From Dryomyza anilis (lineage: Eukaryota > Arthropoda > Insecta > Diptera > Dryomyzidae), in assembly GCA_951804985.1 (NCBI GenBank), contig OX638136.1:992001-1056000 (forward strand): a DNA stretch of 64,000 nucleotides, in the 5' to 3' direction. Both the position numbers and the translations under genes were made by a program. Under the pieces are notes generated by a model. The model did no database searches and had not been told where the DNA came from. It worked only from the letters and a program-made list of their open reading frames with translations. Of this stretch, positions 9,701 to 22,103 are shown one piece after another (the first letter of the stretch is position 1; every line of letters starts with the position of its first letter).

Positions 9701-11793
9701 TTATATATAATAAAAACCTGGTCCCGATGTTTTCGTTGCTGACTGCTGCTGTTCTGCGGTAGTAGTTCGATGCGTTGTCGTTGTTTCTGACGTATTGGCT
9801 TCTATTTCATGTGACTTCGTTCGTTGACTTGCTATGGGTGTTGTGGTGTTTGGTTTCTGCGTTGTTGATTTCCGCAATGAACCGATTTTTTCGAGTGGGG
9901 ATTTCTTGCTGGGAAATGTATTTGACACCATTTCAAGGTTTTTCTTAGCCGCTTCTACATCTATTGTTGCTATTGGTGATTTATTTGTATTAAATTCATC
10001 GGCTTTTATTGTCGCTTTATTTTTAATTGTCAGTAGTAATGTATGTATAATACATATGCCGCTATTATTATTATTAGTATCAGCATTAATATGCCGTACG
10101 ACATACCGGTTTTCGTTATTTCATTTTGACGATTAAGTAATTCTTTACGTTCCTGGTTATCAGTTAATTGTATTAATATTTCGTCGAAATCACGATGCCC
10201 ATCTCTTAATGCTGCTCTTATTTTGCTGTGATCTGACACCAAGATCGGTAACGATGTTTGTGATATATTTGAATATGATAATGATGACCAATTGCCTTGT
10301 AAATTTTCTATCATAACCGTATGTTCTTCCTTCTTGTATGTTATATTCCTAATGCTTTGATGTGTAAACTCGTATGGCAGTATCATTTCTTTGTTGTGTA
10401 TGTTGCAAGCTTCATTTATGGACATCCAACCCAGGCCGGATAGTGTCAATGTGGCTATATTTGACCCACAAACTGCTTCGAAAAAGGCTGGTGTATTGAA
10501 TTTATACAACCATGTGTTTGGTGTCCATAGTTTAACTACTAGTCCAGAACTCCTTTTGATTGCAACATGTTCACAGGTATCTTTAATATCTGTTCTGTGT
10601 TGAATCAGCGCGACTTCACATAGTGTGTTGCTAGTTGTTAGCATGGTTCCTGGACGTTTGCATAGTGTAATTTCTTTGTCCGTATGTTGGCTAACCAAAA
10701 TGCATTTGCTGTGATCTTCATTCGATAGACCTATGTATTTGCTCCGGTCTTCCGCTTCTGATATGTAGTCATACGTTGTTTTAACCAATGCATCCCATTC
10801 TTCATTAATATTTGTGGGTATTGGGTAAATTCTATATAATGTGAACAACAAATCATCAGGTAGTGGTGTCTTGATTACTATTATTAGGCCGTCTGTGCCT
10901 GGGAAAACTCGTACTGTTGATGCACGGTGCATTTCGAATGATTTTTGTACGAACCACTTCGCCTTTCCTCTTAACGTGAGACTAGTCAGCATTTCATCTA
11001 ACTCGCTCTGGTCTATAATTGTCGGGTGTAATCGTCCCTTGTATAGATCATCTATGATTGCCATTTCCATCTGCTGTTGTCCTTGAATTTCGATTAGGTT
11101 TGCATTAATTGTAGAATGAATTTCCAAGGTATCCATCATGAATAGTAAATGACTAACTTGTTGGTTTATTTTTTCATTTATGTATTTTTGTGTTCTTATT
11201 GTTATGTTTAACACATTTTGTAGATTTTCGACTTCCTTCAAGGAATTGAGTAAGGGTTCTGCTATCTTGTTATAATTTGATGAAATCACCGTAATTTGTC
11301 CTTTCATTATTTCGTATGTTTTATGTTCATTTTCATCAATATTATTCAGGTGTTTATAGATAGTTTCTCTTTCATTATTGTCCATCAGTCCAAAAGCCCA
11401 GTTGAGTCCTTCTCCAATGAAATTGAGTGATCTCTTTTGTCGGTTACTCTTTATTGTGCGCTTAATAATTTCTTCATTTTTCTGTAGTGTGGCTATTATT
11501 GCCGTGGTCTCTCGTGTTGCTGCTATACATGATCTTTTTATGCTGGGTCCGTTTACATTGGTGCTCATTTGTTCGCACATTGTGTTTGCCGTGATTATGT
11601 ATTTGTTTCTCAGCTCCAGGAAATCGTTCAGTTGTAGCGGTTTAAACTTGGCTACTATCGTCCATTCATCATTGTAGAACAAAGCATCGGTTGTCTTCTC
11701 AAAGAATAATCTTGTATCATTAATTGATGTCTGTGTGATGTTAACTGCTTCATTGGCTGCCAGCATCAGGACCAGTGTGACAATTCTAATCAT
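9701..11793 (-). pseudogene. env: ERV1 env, frameshifted before the cytoplasmic tail
   Basis: The 587-codon frame starts at 11793 with a signal peptide-like MIRIVTLVLMLAANEA. RQKR at about residues 118-121 is a furin-type cleavage site followed by a fusion-peptide-like stretch (SLNFIGEGLNWAFG). A transmembrane segment (about 563-582, ILMLILIIIIAAYVLYI) lies near the end. This is the layout of errantivirus env proteins related to baculovirus F. A single-base deletion near 10030-10036 relative to ERV2 creates a TGA right after the membrane segment, so the roughly 110-residue tail is lost. The rest of the tail is still visible to 9701. Confidence 0.88.
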
Positions 11794-12948
11794 TATATTG
11801 GTTTCGCTCTTTATTGCCTATCGTAAAGAGAAAGAGCAGAAATTCCATTTTTTTTTTTTTTTTACATATTTAATGGAATCCTTGATCATATCATATAGTT
11901 TTCTTATAAATATTTCTTAATACATCCTGTTAAGGCTATGGCCATAATTATACCTTAATTAGTTATAATAGTTAATTTACATATGTGTCAACATTTACTA
12001 CATGATTTTGTTTAGAAACATATATGTTTGGATATGTTTCTGCATTATTGCAATACAAATTGTTTTATTTAGAGTCCCAGTAGTACATGGTTAAATGCTA
12101 GTCATATTCAACAATACTTAGCTATTTACTCATGCACCAACTAATATTTTTTTTTTAAATATTAAGAAATAAGCGCGCGCGACTTCTTAGCATTACATAA
12201 ATGTATTTGCTATATTAAGTTGTTAAATATTTAATTTTCTACATCTCAATTGTACTTATTTATTTTCATTACCGTGTAATGATGAATTCAAAACGTTTGT
12301 TAGTTTGCTATATTAACGCATATCTGCATTAATATATTTAGTTTCATGAATGAAAATTGTGTTAATGATAAAAAATATTAGGCAGTTTTGTCGCTGCACT
12401 ACCGTATCTCGTTTCAGTTCCAGTACGTTAGTGGCTTCTGCTTGTAAAGTGCTGAAGTGCATTTAATCGTTTAGCATATGAATATATTCAAGCCTTCTAT
12501 ATTAATATGAGCTGGGAGCATTGCGCTCTATGCGCAATGAACTTGTTTGTTTAAAATGCCATTCAGGTAGGTACTGACCTATCACAATTTTAATGACAAC
12601 GTAATTTTTATACCTTGCAAATTTGTACCTCAAATAATAATTTGATTTTGTTATTTGTTTATATTCGATGCTAGTCATCTTCAATTAATACATAGCTATT
12701 TTCTTTGCGATTTGTATTTTGGCAATATTACATGACATTTTTGGATTTTATAAATTATTTAAAATTAATTTATTTAATATCTACATTTAAAAAAATATAT
12801 AGTTTTTCTCTATTCTTTATTTATTTTGTAGTTTCAATTTAAATTCAATATGCAATACTTAGCTATTCTGTCCTGCACTAACTATTTGACTTTATTTCAA
12901 TGATGTTAAAAATTATTGGTTCTTGTTGCAGACAGTGTTTATTTCATT
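11794..12948 (-). other. ERV1 long pol-env spacer
   Basis: About 1.15 kb of AT-rich DNA without a recognisable frame separates the pol stop from the env start. Errantiviruses usually have pol and env overlapping or close. On the minus strand a pyrimidine tract (CTGCTCTTTCTCTTTACGATAG) ends in AG at 11818-11819, 24 bases before the env ATG. It is a good candidate acceptor for a spliced env transcript. What else the spacer does is unknown. Confidence 0.6.
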
Positions 12949-15900
12949 CTACATAACTATACTGTTGTATGCTTTTAACAAATTATTATGAAATTTTTTC
13001 GCTTTACCCTTGATACAAATCTCAGTCGTTACAGGGCTTTTTAATGAAAGAACCTCATATGGTCCCACCCAAATTGGTGAAAATTTATTTTTCCTATTTT
13101 GATTTTTTAGTAAAATTTTATCGCCTACTTTGAATGTTATTGGGTGTAATGAGCTATCATAGCTTTGCTTAGATTTTTCTTTGGCTCTGGCTTGATTTTG
13201 TCGTACGATTTCGTGTGTGCGTTGAATTTGGTATTTTAATAGCTTGTTGCTATCATCGGTATTATATACTGGTGCGCATTTGCGTTTAAGATTGGTAGGC
13301 ATTTCAAAATCGTAACCGTATAAAGTACGGAAAGGCGTTTGCCCGGTGGACAAATGCATTGTATTATTGTGTACATGCATTGCTGTATTTAACCACTGGT
13401 CCCAGTTTGATCCATCCTCTTTCGCAAAACTTCGTAAATACTCTGCTAATGGTCGGTGGCTTCGTTCCAAAGAGCCGTTGGCCTGTGGATGATATGGCGT
13501 AATATGTAACTTTTTAATTCCTAACAATTTACACGTGTCCGAAAATAATTTTGAAACAAAATTCGAACCATTGTCGGTTATCAATACTTTTGGTATGTTA
13601 TGTCTTGTAATAATTTCGTCGTAAAATGCTTTTGCTACAGTACTTGCTTCTGCGATGGGGGATAGCTACGCAGCACATATATTTTGAAAAATCATCTTGA
13701 AAAGTTAATATATATTTATTTCCAGATATAGTTTCCGGTAAAATACCTACAAGATCCATGTATACTTTATCGAATGGTCGTACAGGCGTATCAGTTAAAA
13801 CCATTGGCATTTTAGTAAGCCTAGAACTTTTATTTACTTGGCTTTTTTGACAATTCTTAACGTAATCTTTTATTTGTTTCTGCATACCTTTTCACTTAAA
13901 TTGTTTTCTGATTCTAAAATATGTTTTCACTGCGCCCTGGTGACCCCCTAATGCTGAGTCATGAAAGTCTTTTATAACAGTTTTAATTTCCTCTGGGTCA
14001 GTTAATAGTAGACTCGAGTTTAATTCATTCATGGTATCTGTTATTATTTCATCCAGTACTGGCGTGCTCACTTGTTTTTTGGTTTTTGAAATTTGATTAT
14101 CTAATTTATTCTGTGTGGTCTTAGACCGTGTTTGGACCGCAGTAATATCTGGTTCTGGATGTGGAATTCTACTTAAAGCATCTGCGTTCAAATTCTGTTT
14201 ACCTGGTTTGTAAGATATTTCGTAATCATATTCTGATAATTTATGCCTGAAACGGGCTAACCTTGATGTCTGATCTTTGAGATTTGCTGTGCTACGTAAT
14301 GGTTGATGATCTGTATAAATTTGATAATGTCGGCCTAGAAGATAAGCTCTAAAATTTTTTGTTGCCCAGACTATAGCTAAAAATTCCTTTTCAATGGTGG
14401 AGTAATTTTTTTCTGCTCCATTTAATGCTCTACTAGCAAATGCTATTGGTCGGTCGCTCCCTACTTTGCCTTGTGACAGTACCGCACCTATTGCTTCGTT
14501 ACTTGCATCTGTTGTAAGTAAAAAAGGTTTTGTAAAATCTGGATATGCGAGAATGGGTGGTGAAATTATTGATTCTTTTAATTTAATAAATGAACTTTGA
14601 CAATCGTCTGTCCAAGCGAATTTAACATCTTTTCTAAGTAATTTATTAATTGGTAATGATAATTTTGCCATATTGTTTATAAATTTTCTGTAATAATTAA
14701 TTAATCCCAAAAACGCTTGTACTTCTTTTTTATTTCTTGGTACCGGAATATTTTTCACGCATTCAACCTTTGAGGGGTCTGGCAGAGCACCTAGTTCCGA
14801 ACATTTATGTCCTAAATAGACAACTTCGCGACGCAAAAACTGGCATTTTTCTGTATTTAATTTTAGATTGTGTTCCCTTAATTTCTGCAATACTCTACTC
14901 AACCTAAACTCATGTTCAGCTAAATTCTTTCCGTACACCACTATATCATCAAGATAAACAAAGCAATCGATACCCTGTAAACCTGTTAATATGTGATTCA
15001 TTATTCTTTGGAAAGTGGTTGGAGCCCATGTTAAACCAAAAGGCATTCTGTTAAACTCGAAATGACCAAGACCTGTACTAAAAGCTGTTTTTTCCTTATC
15101 CCCTTCTTCAACTAGTACCTGATGATAACCACTTGCCAAGTCTAAAGTTGAAAAATAGCGACTGTGACCTAATTGGTCTAATATTTCGTCTATTCGAGGA
15201 ATCGGAAATACTTGTTTAATTGTCACATCGTTTAATTTACGGAAATCTATAACTAGCCTCCACTTTTTGTTACCGTCCTTGCCGCTCTTCTTAGGAACTA
15301 GCAACATCGGTGAATTCCAGGGTGATATGCTTGGCGATATAATGCCGTCATCCAACATTTTACTAACCTGTCTGTTGATTTCATCTCTATGTGTGTGTGG
15401 CAATTTGTATTGCTTTTGATTGATTGGTGGTTGGTTCCACTGTGTTATTATTTCATGTTTAAGTACTGGCGTGTATGTTAATTCATCGCCATCTAAATGA
15501 AAAACATCATGATACGAAATACACAGATTTTGTAAAGATGTAATTTCGTCTTTATTCAATGTTCCATCAATTTTTATTTCCTCTAATAATTTGTTAATTC
15601 TGTTCGTAATGTTTACTGAATTTATGCTATTTAGTGTAGAATTGTTGGTATCTGATTCCTTATACTGATTGAAATTCGAGAATTTTGGTATAAAGGCACT
15701 GTCTATTATAAATTCTTTTTCTGTAGCATTTAATACGGACACATAAACTCTATTTTTGCTAACATTCGATATGCTTTCGCCCAAATATACTCCTGGACAA
15801 ATTTCTTGTTTATGTATTAAGACGATTGGAATTTTTGTTTTTAAACGTAATGATACTATCTTTGCGGTTCTAGGTTCTACTTTTAATTCCTGATTTAGAA

Positions 15901-16792
15901 AAATATTTTCCATGTCTGCCCGTGTCCTCATGGGTAGTTGTATAGTATTGTTTTTATCTTGATCATAAAATATTAACTTCTTATCTATGGCATTTATTAT
16001 GGACCTATTCCATATATTATCTCGTCCTATTATTCCATCAGCGGGTATTCCTTGTTCAAGTGCCACTACATGCATCTTTAAACAGAACCACTCTATACTA
16101 TTGTGCTGAATATTTATTGTCCCTAAAGTCCTTACGCATCCCCCAAAAGCACCACTAAAGTCCTTCTGAGTATTTTTATCAAAACCCGGAAGTCGTATCA
16201 TCGAACCCTCCTTTACTATACTAGCATCTGCTCCCGAATCTACCAGTAATATGAGTTTTCCATTTTTAGCATCCTCACAATGTACTTCGATGAAAACATC
16301 ACTTACATTAGGTAGTTTGAAATAGTCACCCTGCCTACTGCATATTATACGATTCTTTCTTTTACTAAACTCACTCATATGACATCTAATCTTCTTATCA
16401 TATTCTATTACGAAATTTTCAAAACTTTTTGATATTCTTGATAATATGTTTTTTACTTTATACCCTACTGCTTCCTCTCCAAAGGTTCCCTTATACTTTT
16501 CATATTCTGCCAATTTTATTATTTTGTTCCCCAGTGTAATCGACACAATACCTATAAAGTGTATGATATAAACTAATAATCCTACTACTGCATTACAAAC
16601 CAAACACGGTGGCTCAACATATGTATCAACGGTCACTCCCGACGTTTGATGAACAATATTTTCACCCATTTTTTCCTCTTTCAACTTCTCCTTACAGACC
16701 AAACACGGTGGCTCAACATATGTATCAACGGTCACTCTCGACGTTTGATGAACGATATTTTCCCCCACGATTATTTGAAGCTGCGGTAGCAA
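12949..16792 (-). pseudogene. pol: ERV1 pol (protease, RT, RNase H, integrase), broken in integrase
   Basis: A 966-codon frame starts at 16792 and ends at 13892. It has a protease (LLVDSGADASIV), RT (WRLVIDFRKLND, FSTLDLASGYHQ, FVYLDDIVVYG), RNase H (LLTTDASNEAIGAVLS, IYTDHQPLR) and the start of the integrase zinc finger. A TGA (13889-13891 region) separates this from the next piece (13885-13598), in which the second zinc-finger Cys reads Ser. A frameshift near 13655 leads to the final 211-codon frame (TDNGSNF, LERSHRPL, GPYEVLS). The Asp-Asp-Glu residues are all present across the pieces. A hydrophobic stretch and a doubled segment near the N-terminus are odd. Confidence 0.92.
16600..16735 (-). 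repeat. 90-bp tandem duplication in ERV1 pol N-terminus
   Basis: The segment encoding ENIVHQTS.VTVDTYVEPPC occurs twice in a row, 90 bp apart and in frame (compare 16610-16650 with 16700-16740). ERV2 has lost 30 bp of the second copy. It may be a recent slippage duplication; no function assigned. Confidence 0.75.
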
Positions 16793-16965
16793 ATGTGATC
16801 ACAGGCTGCCTTGGTGTATGATCCACTATTTCTACCTTTGACCTAACTTTACTAATGTTAACGGGACCCCAGCTTATTGGCCTTGGCTGGGCCCGTGGTA
16901 GTTTCCCCTATTGTGAGCATTACTACTGTTTGGCACAACATTTTTCTTGGCGTGGCAATCCGCTA

Positions 16966-18677
16966 TCATATGGCCGACTTGACTGACCACACCCATAACA
17001 TTATTTCTGTATTTCTGTATGTTCTATTAGGTTCGTTATTGTTATTACTATTGTTATTTCTAAACGGATTATTATTTCTATTATTTTCATTACCATTATT
17101 AATATTATTATTTCTATTATTACGAGTATTGCTGTCTTGCGGATTCTGATTTTGCTGCTGTTGGTGTTGATAGCCGTTATTCTGAAGTCCTCTATAACCC
17201 CCTTGGTACTGCTGATTCTGAAATGGTTGTTGTTGGTTCTCCTGGCGTTCTTCCAGTCTATTTGATCCACATCTCCAACTCGATTCATGTCCGTATTTCT
17301 CGCATTCTCTGCAAAATGGTGTATTTTTTCGCAAATAACAGTCATCCCTTGTGTGTCCTGGTCTTGTGCAAAATGAACAGACTGGCCCCTTTTTCATGGC
17401 ACCCCCTGTATTCCCATTATTTCTATTTTGTTGACTTTTACCCCTATCTTGTCGTGAATTTCTAATATCAGTTTCTTGATTATTTTTACTAACTGAGGTT
17501 CCATTCGGTCTTTTTTCAAAACTATACAGTTCCTCCGGTAATCTCGGCCCCCGCAGTATGGTGGCTTCTGCCCTTAACGCTTCGTCTAATAAATCATTTA
17601 AATTATCTGCCTTGCTACTCAACAGTAGTATCTTTACAGTCGGGTCACTCACTCCCACTTTAAATGCTGTTAGCATAATAGTTCCGTGTTAAAAATGTCC
17701 GCTGGCAGGTTTTTCTTTTTGTACATTCTATCGGCTATGTCGTTTGCGTTCGACTGCAATACTTCTAAACGCCTTGCAAACGCCCTTAAACTTTCCCCTC
17801 CACCTTGATATGCCTGTCTTATGTTGTATTGAACTGAATCTAATGTAGCCACCTTTAAATATGTGCTTTTAAGTAATTCAAACAACTCATCTAAATCATT
17901 TATATTCTTGGTCCTCACTAATTCGTATGCATCTCCATCAAGACGCAGTTTAATACAAATCATGAATTCCTCCTGATTTTCTTCAGTTATTTTAAGGTTC
18001 GCTGCCTTACAACCGTCTATAAATCTAAGAAGCTCCGTTTTTAGGAACGGTGAATCTTCGCCCTTGAACACCGGGACCAGATTTCGTACGCATTTCGAAA
18101 TATCGTCTGTCGGCATTTCAATTATTGTTATATCTTTTGTTATGCTTTCTAAATTTTCTTCTATTCTTAAAGCTTCTTTATGGTCTAAAAATCTGATTTT
18201 CGAATCCAATTCCCTTACTTTGTTATTTGCCTCTTCGACTGATTCGAATTCTAACCTTGGTTGTTGACGTAGTGCCCTAGCTACTGATTCATCAGAAATA
18301 TCTTTATCTTTCAACAATGCTCTTAATTTTTCGTTTTCCGCCTCTATACCGCAGGCGTGGTCTAACAACTCCTGTTTTTCTGCTAATTAATCGTTTATTT
18401 TTTTAGTTAATGCAGCAAATTCGCCTTTCCAGCCTTCTATCTCTTTTATTTTATTCTCACTTTTGTGTTCCAAGAAATATATTAATTCTTCGAACACGAC
18501 ATCTACTCCTTCCACTTTAGAAAAAACCTTTGTGTTATTAACTTTATTTTTTATTAATTGTAAATGTTCTTTATTATTTACTTCGAGGCTAATTTGAGCC
18601 CACAATTTATCCGTAAACCTGTCCAATTGCCCTAGCATGTTTCCGTATGCTAACTGTAATTGTTCCAATTCCGCCAT
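16966..18677 (-). pseudogene. gag: ERV1 gag, with shared stop and frameshift
   Basis: Gag starts at 18677 (MAELEQLQLAYGNM). An in-frame TAA at about 18387 interrupts it, and the same frame continues to 17670, where a one-base shift moves the rest to 17676-16966. The last part carries two CCHC zinc knuckles (CSFCTRPGHTRDDC and CRECEKYGHESSWRC) and a long Asn/Gln-rich stretch. Both breaks are also in ERV2, so they predate the duplication. ERV1 alone lacks 36 bp near 18183 (a 12-residue segment). The protein would package the RNA genome. Confidence 0.85.
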
Positions 18678-19266
18678 ATATTTATCAACGACAAAAAAAA
18701 TCCCAATTTATTTCCTAGAACACTCAACAGTTCACGTAGCTCCACAATGTTAAAAAAAAAATATTATAAATTTTTTAAATTTTAAATCTGTTGACTAAAA
18801 TCAGAAATTTTATAATAATGTAAAATTTTTAATTAAATTGACCATGTTATAAAAATTTTTAAAAAAATATTTCAAATTTTCAAAATCTTTAAAATGTTAT
18901 TTTATTCTCATTTAAATTTTAAAATGAAAATAATATTTTAAATGTACTAAAATTTTTTAAATTTAACAAAAAAAAACTCAAAAATTCCGTTTCATATTAA
19001 TTTTAGAAATAATTTTATTTACTTATCTGAGTTTAATATTAAATAAATTTTATTTAATAAATTTCCTTTATTTATTCAATTTGTATTTATTACTTTATTA
19101 AACACTGTAATAATTGTTTAAATTTTCTGCTGTTACTCACGTATTTTCAAAACAAAAAATTAAATAATCACCATTTATTTTGTGATTTTTAGTCCTTTTC
19201 TTCCTTCTATCGTCCTTCTTCTCTCGCTCCCTGAGAGCGTTGTTTGAGAAACCGGCTGCGCCAAAA
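18678..19266 (-). other. ERV1 leader (5' UTR)
   Basis: About 590 bp of very AT-rich, TTTAAA-dominated sequence between the gag start and the 5' LTR. No frame. The primer-binding site is at its LTR end. It matches 46035-46622 in ERV2. Confidence 0.7.
19246..19263 (-). promoter_or_regulatory. ERV1 primer-binding site
   Basis: On the minus strand TGGCGCAGCCGGTTTCTC begins three bases inside the 5' LTR. TGG is the complement of a tRNA CCA end. The sequence resembles the TGGCGCAGTCGG site used by 17.6/297-type elements (tRNA-Ser in the literature); the tRNA assignment is tentative. Confidence 0.75.
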
Positions 19267-19863
19267 TGTTGTTTGTTAAAAAAGGTCCTTCCTCTAGGAC
19301 TTTAACTTGATCCAATTTAATCTTACTGAGTCCTTTTTACCTTCTTTATATTATTTAAAACAACCGAGTCTTTCTTACTTCAAGACACTTTATTTCGCTT
19401 TAAAAGTTGGTTACACTTATACTCAACACTTATTTGTAGACAGTTCAGCTTATCGAAAACAATTGATTCTTAGTCTATACTTAACTTCTACTTAACACCT
19501 CGTATTCTAAAAATTTCACAATAAATTGAGTAATTTCATCATGCTAAAATAACTTAGTCAGCGTATTTATAATTTCACAATAAATTGAGTACTTTCATCA
19601 TTCTAAAATAACTAAGTCAGCGTTTATCTGAGTGACCTATTTAACGTGGGCGTGTATACCTGTGCTATGTTAAGCGGTGTGCGCCAATACAATTAAATGC
19701 TGTTTGTGTTTAGCATAATGCTTAACCCTAAAAGTATGCCGTAAAGAAAAATATACTGATTATGTTATATTATGGATCATAAGCACGCTGTAAGTTCCAC
19801 GATTATGATACACAACAGTGGATCATATGTAAGTTGTGAACTCTACGATTATGATACACAACA
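19267..19863 (-). repeat. ERV1 5' LTR (597 bp)
   Basis: TGTTGTTTGTTAAAA to ATACACAACA on the plus strand, followed by the CTAT target copy. It differs from the 3' LTR at roughly a dozen positions. The 5'-specific bases are shared with the ERV2 5' LTR at 46623. Confidence 0.92.
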
Positions 19864-20841
19864 CTATATCTTAATATATATTTATGTGCTATCAAGATAA
19901 AAAGAGTACGATCACTACAAATGTCGAAAAAAATGAGTGTGAATTAATTCAAATCAACAGTTTTTCGTGTGTCACATTCCCATTATTATTTGAAATAGTC
20001 TAGTGTATTGCGTGAACTGAGTTTTTTGTTAATTGCCATCACAAAAATTTTATGGACTTTTTGAAAATTGTGCAAAATGTTGATATTTTTTTTTTGATTA
20101 TTTTTATGGTAAATAATGTTTTTAAAGGATTTTAAGCATCTACGTAGAATGGTGTCGATTCAAATAATTGATTGCAATCAAAAATGTCTATCTTAAGTCC
20201 TTTTATTGTGAAATCGCGACATTTTTGTCAAAACTTATTTCATTGAGGCACATCCACAGTACTGTGAGTGAGGCGCGTTAAAATTATTTGAAATTTCTAG
20301 ACTTTACGCACTTACTTAAATTTTCATAATCTTAAAAAGCATCACTATATTAAATTTTATCTCCATGATTTGGAATTGCTAAACCAATAGAGATATTAAC
20401 ATTTTCCGTTATTATTATATAATTTAAAATAAATTTAATCGTATGTGTCCTTAAAACGGCGAAGAAGTTTTAGTTACAAAAAAAGTTTTTTAGTGGCAAG
20501 TATTAGAAATTAATTATATATTTTAACTTGCAATACTAACTTTTCATACGCTTTATAATTACATACAAATTTTTCCGAATTGAAGTGAAAACGGCGGTAT
20601 TAAGATTTTTTTTTAAATTTCCAACTTAAAACCGCCATAACTTTTGCGCCCCTCGTAATAATTAATTCACGGAAACGGAATTCACATGCTATAATATCAG
20701 AGTATATCGGTACAAAACAAAATTAATGTGCCATTAAAAAAAAGAATTGTACCCCAAATTCTAAAAAAAATCGGTTTTTGCCCAGATATAATTGCAATTA
20801 GCAATACAATAAAAATATTAACAAAGTAAAGAAGTAATATT
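19864..20841. other. AT-rich non-coding segment, unit 2, right of ERV1
   Basis: Continuation of the AT-rich block after the provirus, equivalent to 4394-5397. The words TTTATGTGCTATC, AAATCAACAG and TAGTCTAGTG match unit 4 and differ from units 1 and 3. No gene. Confidence 0.7.
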
Positions 20842-21260
20842 TAATAACTGCCACTTAAGAAAGTATAGCGGCTTCAGTTCTTGCATCAATTTGATATTGT
20901 AAGGATGTAGGCCAAGATCTTTCCGCAAAATTCGCCACAAGCACGTCACAGAGATGCCCTATGCTTGAGAACGGCGTGTGAGAGACACATTTGGGTTTTC
21001 TTCACCTGAAGCCATAGCGGCAGCAATATTCTCGACATTCTGTGCACTTCTTTGTCTCACTGGCACGGGAACATTTTGTACTGTGCCTGTGGATTCAAAT
21101 TTTTCCACTAGACGCTCAATTGTTGATCTGCTAGGACGATTATGACGACCATAAATTAGACGTAGCGCTCTTAACATTGAGGCCACTGACTCCGAATTTC
21201 GGTAGTAAATTTTAATAATTTCGACTCGTTGTTGGCTCGTATATCTTTCCATCATGAAAT
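20842..21260 (-). pseudogene. DUF4817-type HTH transposase fragment, unit 2
   Basis: Same fragment as at 5398-5818: MMERYTSQQRVEIIKIYYR start, IERLVEKFESTG in the middle, and the shared stop after RRSQA at 20959. Only the HTH part of the transposase remains. Confidence 0.75.
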
Positions 21261-21284
21261 AGCAAACCTTACTGAAGAGAAATG

Positions 21285-21861
21285 TCAAAAGAGCGGAAAG
21301 AAATATGTCGTCGTTTGCTGTCCCTGTCGCTCTACTTTTGTAGCGTCCCATATATGACGTACACATATATGATGAATAAGACCATATACTGGAATTTCAT
21401 CTTCAGATTCGCCTATGTGTACAACCATTTCTGGTTTTAAAATAATATGGCTGTAATTTAGATAGGATATAGTATGTAAAAAAATATCTGAATTAATTCC
21501 ATATTTATCAAAACTGTTTTCCGGTAACATTGTTGTAGTTTCTTCTTTAAAATATTCTACTTCAATTATCGTAATTTGTTAAGATATTTAGTAATTTAAT
21601 TTGATATTTTACAAAAACTGTCTTTTAAATATTAATTTTATTATTTGAGCTATTGCTGATATTTTTTTAAAATTTTGTGCACTGACTCAAATCTCATTGG
21701 GAGATATGTTTTAACGGACCTATTTTTTTTCATAATATTAGAGTAGTGTAGCATGTTATGAAATTTTGGTTTTAAATAACTTAAGATATAAACTATTGTG
21801 ATCACGCACCAATTCATGTAAGTGTTCATCAACTCCCTTTTGAATTGATTCGGATTCACAG
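21285..21861 (-). pseudogene. C-terminal fragment of C2H2/CACTA-like transposase, unit 2
   Basis: Carries SYLKPKFHNMLHYSNIMKK, FESVHKILKK and KPEMVVHIGESEDEIPVYG pieces on the minus strand. A short deletion near 21780 removes part of the first piece. It is joined at about 21861 to the GypsyA fragment that starts unit 3. Confidence 0.6.
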
Positions 21862-22103
21862 AAGGAAAGCTTGTTTTGCTCTATAACCCACAAAGGAAGA
21901 AAGACTTATCCTCTAAGCTACAAAAACACTGGGATGGACCATATAAGATAATTAAAAGAATTAATGATGTAGTGTATCGGATTCCGAATACTGCGGGCGT
22001 TAGACGAAAAATGAAAGTAGTACATTTAGAAAGGTTGTCGCCGTATAGAGAGAGAGAGAGGATTAAAATCTGTTCGGGACGAACAGATTTAGGTGGAGGG
22101 CAG
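21862..22103 (+). pseudogene. GypsyA integrase C-terminal fragment, unit 3
   Basis: HWDGPYKIIKRINDVVYRIP and KMKVVHLERLSPY show the GPY/F domain of GypsyA. Only the last quarter of integrase is present, joined on its left to transposase sequence rather than to the rest of pol. A TCGGGACGAACAGATTTAGG purine-containing tract leads into the LTR. Confidence 0.85.

Larger units (their letters stand above)
8858..19863 (-). mobile_element. ERV1: errantivirus-like provirus (11.0 kb) in unit 2
   Basis: This is a complete minus-strand LTR element: LTR, leader, gag, pol (protease, RT, RNase H, integrase), env, polypurine tract, LTR. LTRs are 596 and 597 bp with TGTTGT/ACAACA ends, and CTAT is duplicated on both sides (8854-8857, 19864-19867). 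The order and the furin-type env place it with insect errantiviruses (Ty3/gypsy). All three genes carry breaks. The same insertion, at the same base, is present as ERV2 in unit 4. Confidence 0.93.

Noticed and set aside
9834..11920. Plus-strand frames of 60-100 codons across env (also 34527-36371)
   Set aside because: They are antisense shadows of the minus-strand env frame, with no family motif.
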